5,899 nt of DNA from Phycisphaerales bacterium (GTDB taxonomy: Bacteria > Planctomycetota > Phycisphaerae > Phycisphaerales > Phycisphaeraceae): assembly GCA_012031455.1 (NCBI GenBank), contig JAAUTM010000109.1, positions 1 through 5,899 on the forward strand, written 5' to 3'. This document shows, piece after piece, positions 5,111 through 5,899 of the stretch (position 1 is the first letter of the stretch; each line of letters starts with the position of its first letter). The notes beneath the pieces are model-generated. The model saw nothing but the letters and a program-made list of their open reading frames with translations, was not told where the DNA came from and searched no databases. Position numbers and translations under genes: made by a program.

Positions 5111-5899
5111 AACAACGCTGGTTCACTTTACAACATTTGCTGCTGGCAGCGGCCACCTTCCTGCTGGTGATTTTCACCACATGGATCACGATCAGCGGGG
5201 GTATCCAGCCAACAGCATTGCCCCAACAAAGCGGCCAACAGGCCCTGGCACTGGTGCAGGGAAAAATCGCAGGGCTGCTCTACCACGGCATGGTCACGCT
5301 GCCAGCCTTGGTCATTTTCTGGAGCAGTGCCCTGGGCTTGGGCTGGTGGGTGCAGGATCAATGGTTACCCGACCACCGCGCAAGGCGAGTGGTTCGCTTG
5401 GGGATTGGGCTGGGCCTGATGCTATTGCTCACCATGCTCGCCGGTTGGGCGGGTCTGCTCAATGCCTGGACAGCCTGGTTCCTGTGTGCGCCGGGGGTGT
5501 GGATCGCCGCATGGAAAATCGCGGATCGCAAGCGTCGGGGGCTGTTGGATATTGAGCGCTGGCCCAACCCGCCATGGACGATGACGTTCTGCCTGATCCC
5601 GGCCACGTTCATGTTGATTGCAGCCATCTGTCCGCCGGGCACCTTGTGGTCGGTTGAAGCCTTTGGCTACGACACGCTTGCGTATCACCTGCAATTGCCC
5701 AAGGAATGGATTGCATCGGGAAGTATCACCCCCCTGCCGCACAATGTGTACAGCCATCTGCCCTCCCTCGTGGAAAGCGGGTACATGACAACTGCTGCTG
5801 ATGCATGGCAACATGCAGGGTGGCCATTTATGCCTGTCAGATTTTTCATGTCACCACCGCCCTGCTCGCTGCTGCAACTGTTCGGCAAAGCGGCCAGCA
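5107..5899 (+). CDS. Multi-pass membrane protein, GT-C glycosyltransferase-like, 3' end outside window
   Basis: The frame opens at GTG 5107, overlapping the hemA stop as GTGA, and reads MKQRWFTLQHLLLAAATFLL onward, open to the end in frame 1. Hydrophobic segments lie at about residues 10-30, 55-80, 98-135 and 155-175, so it is an inner-membrane protein. The segment around residue 189 (YDTLAYHLQLPKEWIASG, then PLPHNVYSHLP) resembles the first large loop of planctomycete membrane proteins annotated as hypothetical or family-39-like glycosyltransferases, whose Asp after the first helices is thought to be catalytic. Substrate unknown. After about 5797 the best similarity changes frame three times (apparent extra base near 5797, missing bases near 5823 and 5829), giving LMHGNMQGG, PFYACQIFH and then VTTALLAAATVRQSGQ. 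The link to haem genes is positional only. Confidence 0.6.
   Translation, partial: MKQRWFTLQHLLLAAATFLLVIFTTWITISGGIQPTALPQQSGQQALALVQGKIAGLLYHGMVTLPALVIFWSSALGLGWWVQDQWLPDHRARRVVRLGIGLGLMLLLTMLAGWAGLLNAWTAWFLCAPGVWIAAWKIADRKRRGLLDIERWPNPPWTMTFCLIPATFMLIAAICPPGTLWSVEAFGYDTLAYHLQLPKEWIASGSITPLPHNVYSHLPSLVESGYMTTAADAWQHAGWPFMPVRFFMSPPPCSLLQLFGKAAS

Noticed and set aside
5422..5814. 130-residue reverse-strand ORF
   Set aside because: It is antisense to the open membrane-protein frame, has shadow-like composition and no recognisable domain.

Overview
The window looks like two or three pieces of unlike origin joined end to end. Positions 1-946 are a textbook Bacteroidota ribosome-maturation operon: the tail of rpsP (bS16) with the Ala/Glu/Lys-rich extension typical of that phylum, a complete rimM, and the first eight codons of trmD, which then stops abruptly. 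From about 1913 to the end the sequence is visibly more GC-rich and carries tetrapyrrole and cytochrome genes of a style I associate with Planctomycetes (perhaps Gemmatales; an inference from protein wording, not a search). The middle (947-1912) holds a small reverse-strand ORF of unknown function, a complete small cupin gene and a gene-poor spacer; which side it belongs to cannot be told.

Layout: rpsP C-terminus (1-383), rimM (394-921), trmD stub (923-952), unknown reverse ORF (947-1147), an intergenic region with an inverted and a direct repeat (1148-1275), cupin (1276-1620), a spacer with the remains or frameshifted pieces of a small ORF (1621-1912), a Met8/CysG-N type siroheme synthase subunit (1913-2828), a CcsA/HemX-type haem-handling membrane protein (2862-3750), hemA glutamyl-tRNA reductase (3750-5110), and a multi-pass membrane protein resembling GT-C glycosyltransferases that runs off the end (5107-5899).

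The right-hand genes form one tightly packed same-strand cluster: ccsA/hemX and hemA share a TGATG stop/start, and hemA and the last gene share GTGA. Biologically they fit together: HemA makes the committed precursor of all tetrapyrroles, the Met8-like enzyme takes the branch to sirohaem, and the CcsA/HemX-like protein handles haem for cytochrome c assembly or tunes HemA.

Two things stand out. First, the siroheme synthase reading frame carries an in-frame insert of roughly 84 codons made largely of a nested palindromic repeat, reminiscent in principle of the Rickettsia palindromic elements that live inside genes. Second, the right-hand genes contain about eleven apparent single-base indels (one in met8, five in ccsA/hemX, two in hemA, three near the window end), while the left 1.6 kb has none that I can see. 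Together with the trmD break this points first to a chimeric or low-quality assembly, and only second to real gene decay. No RNA genes, CRISPR arrays, transposases or convincing terminators were seen.
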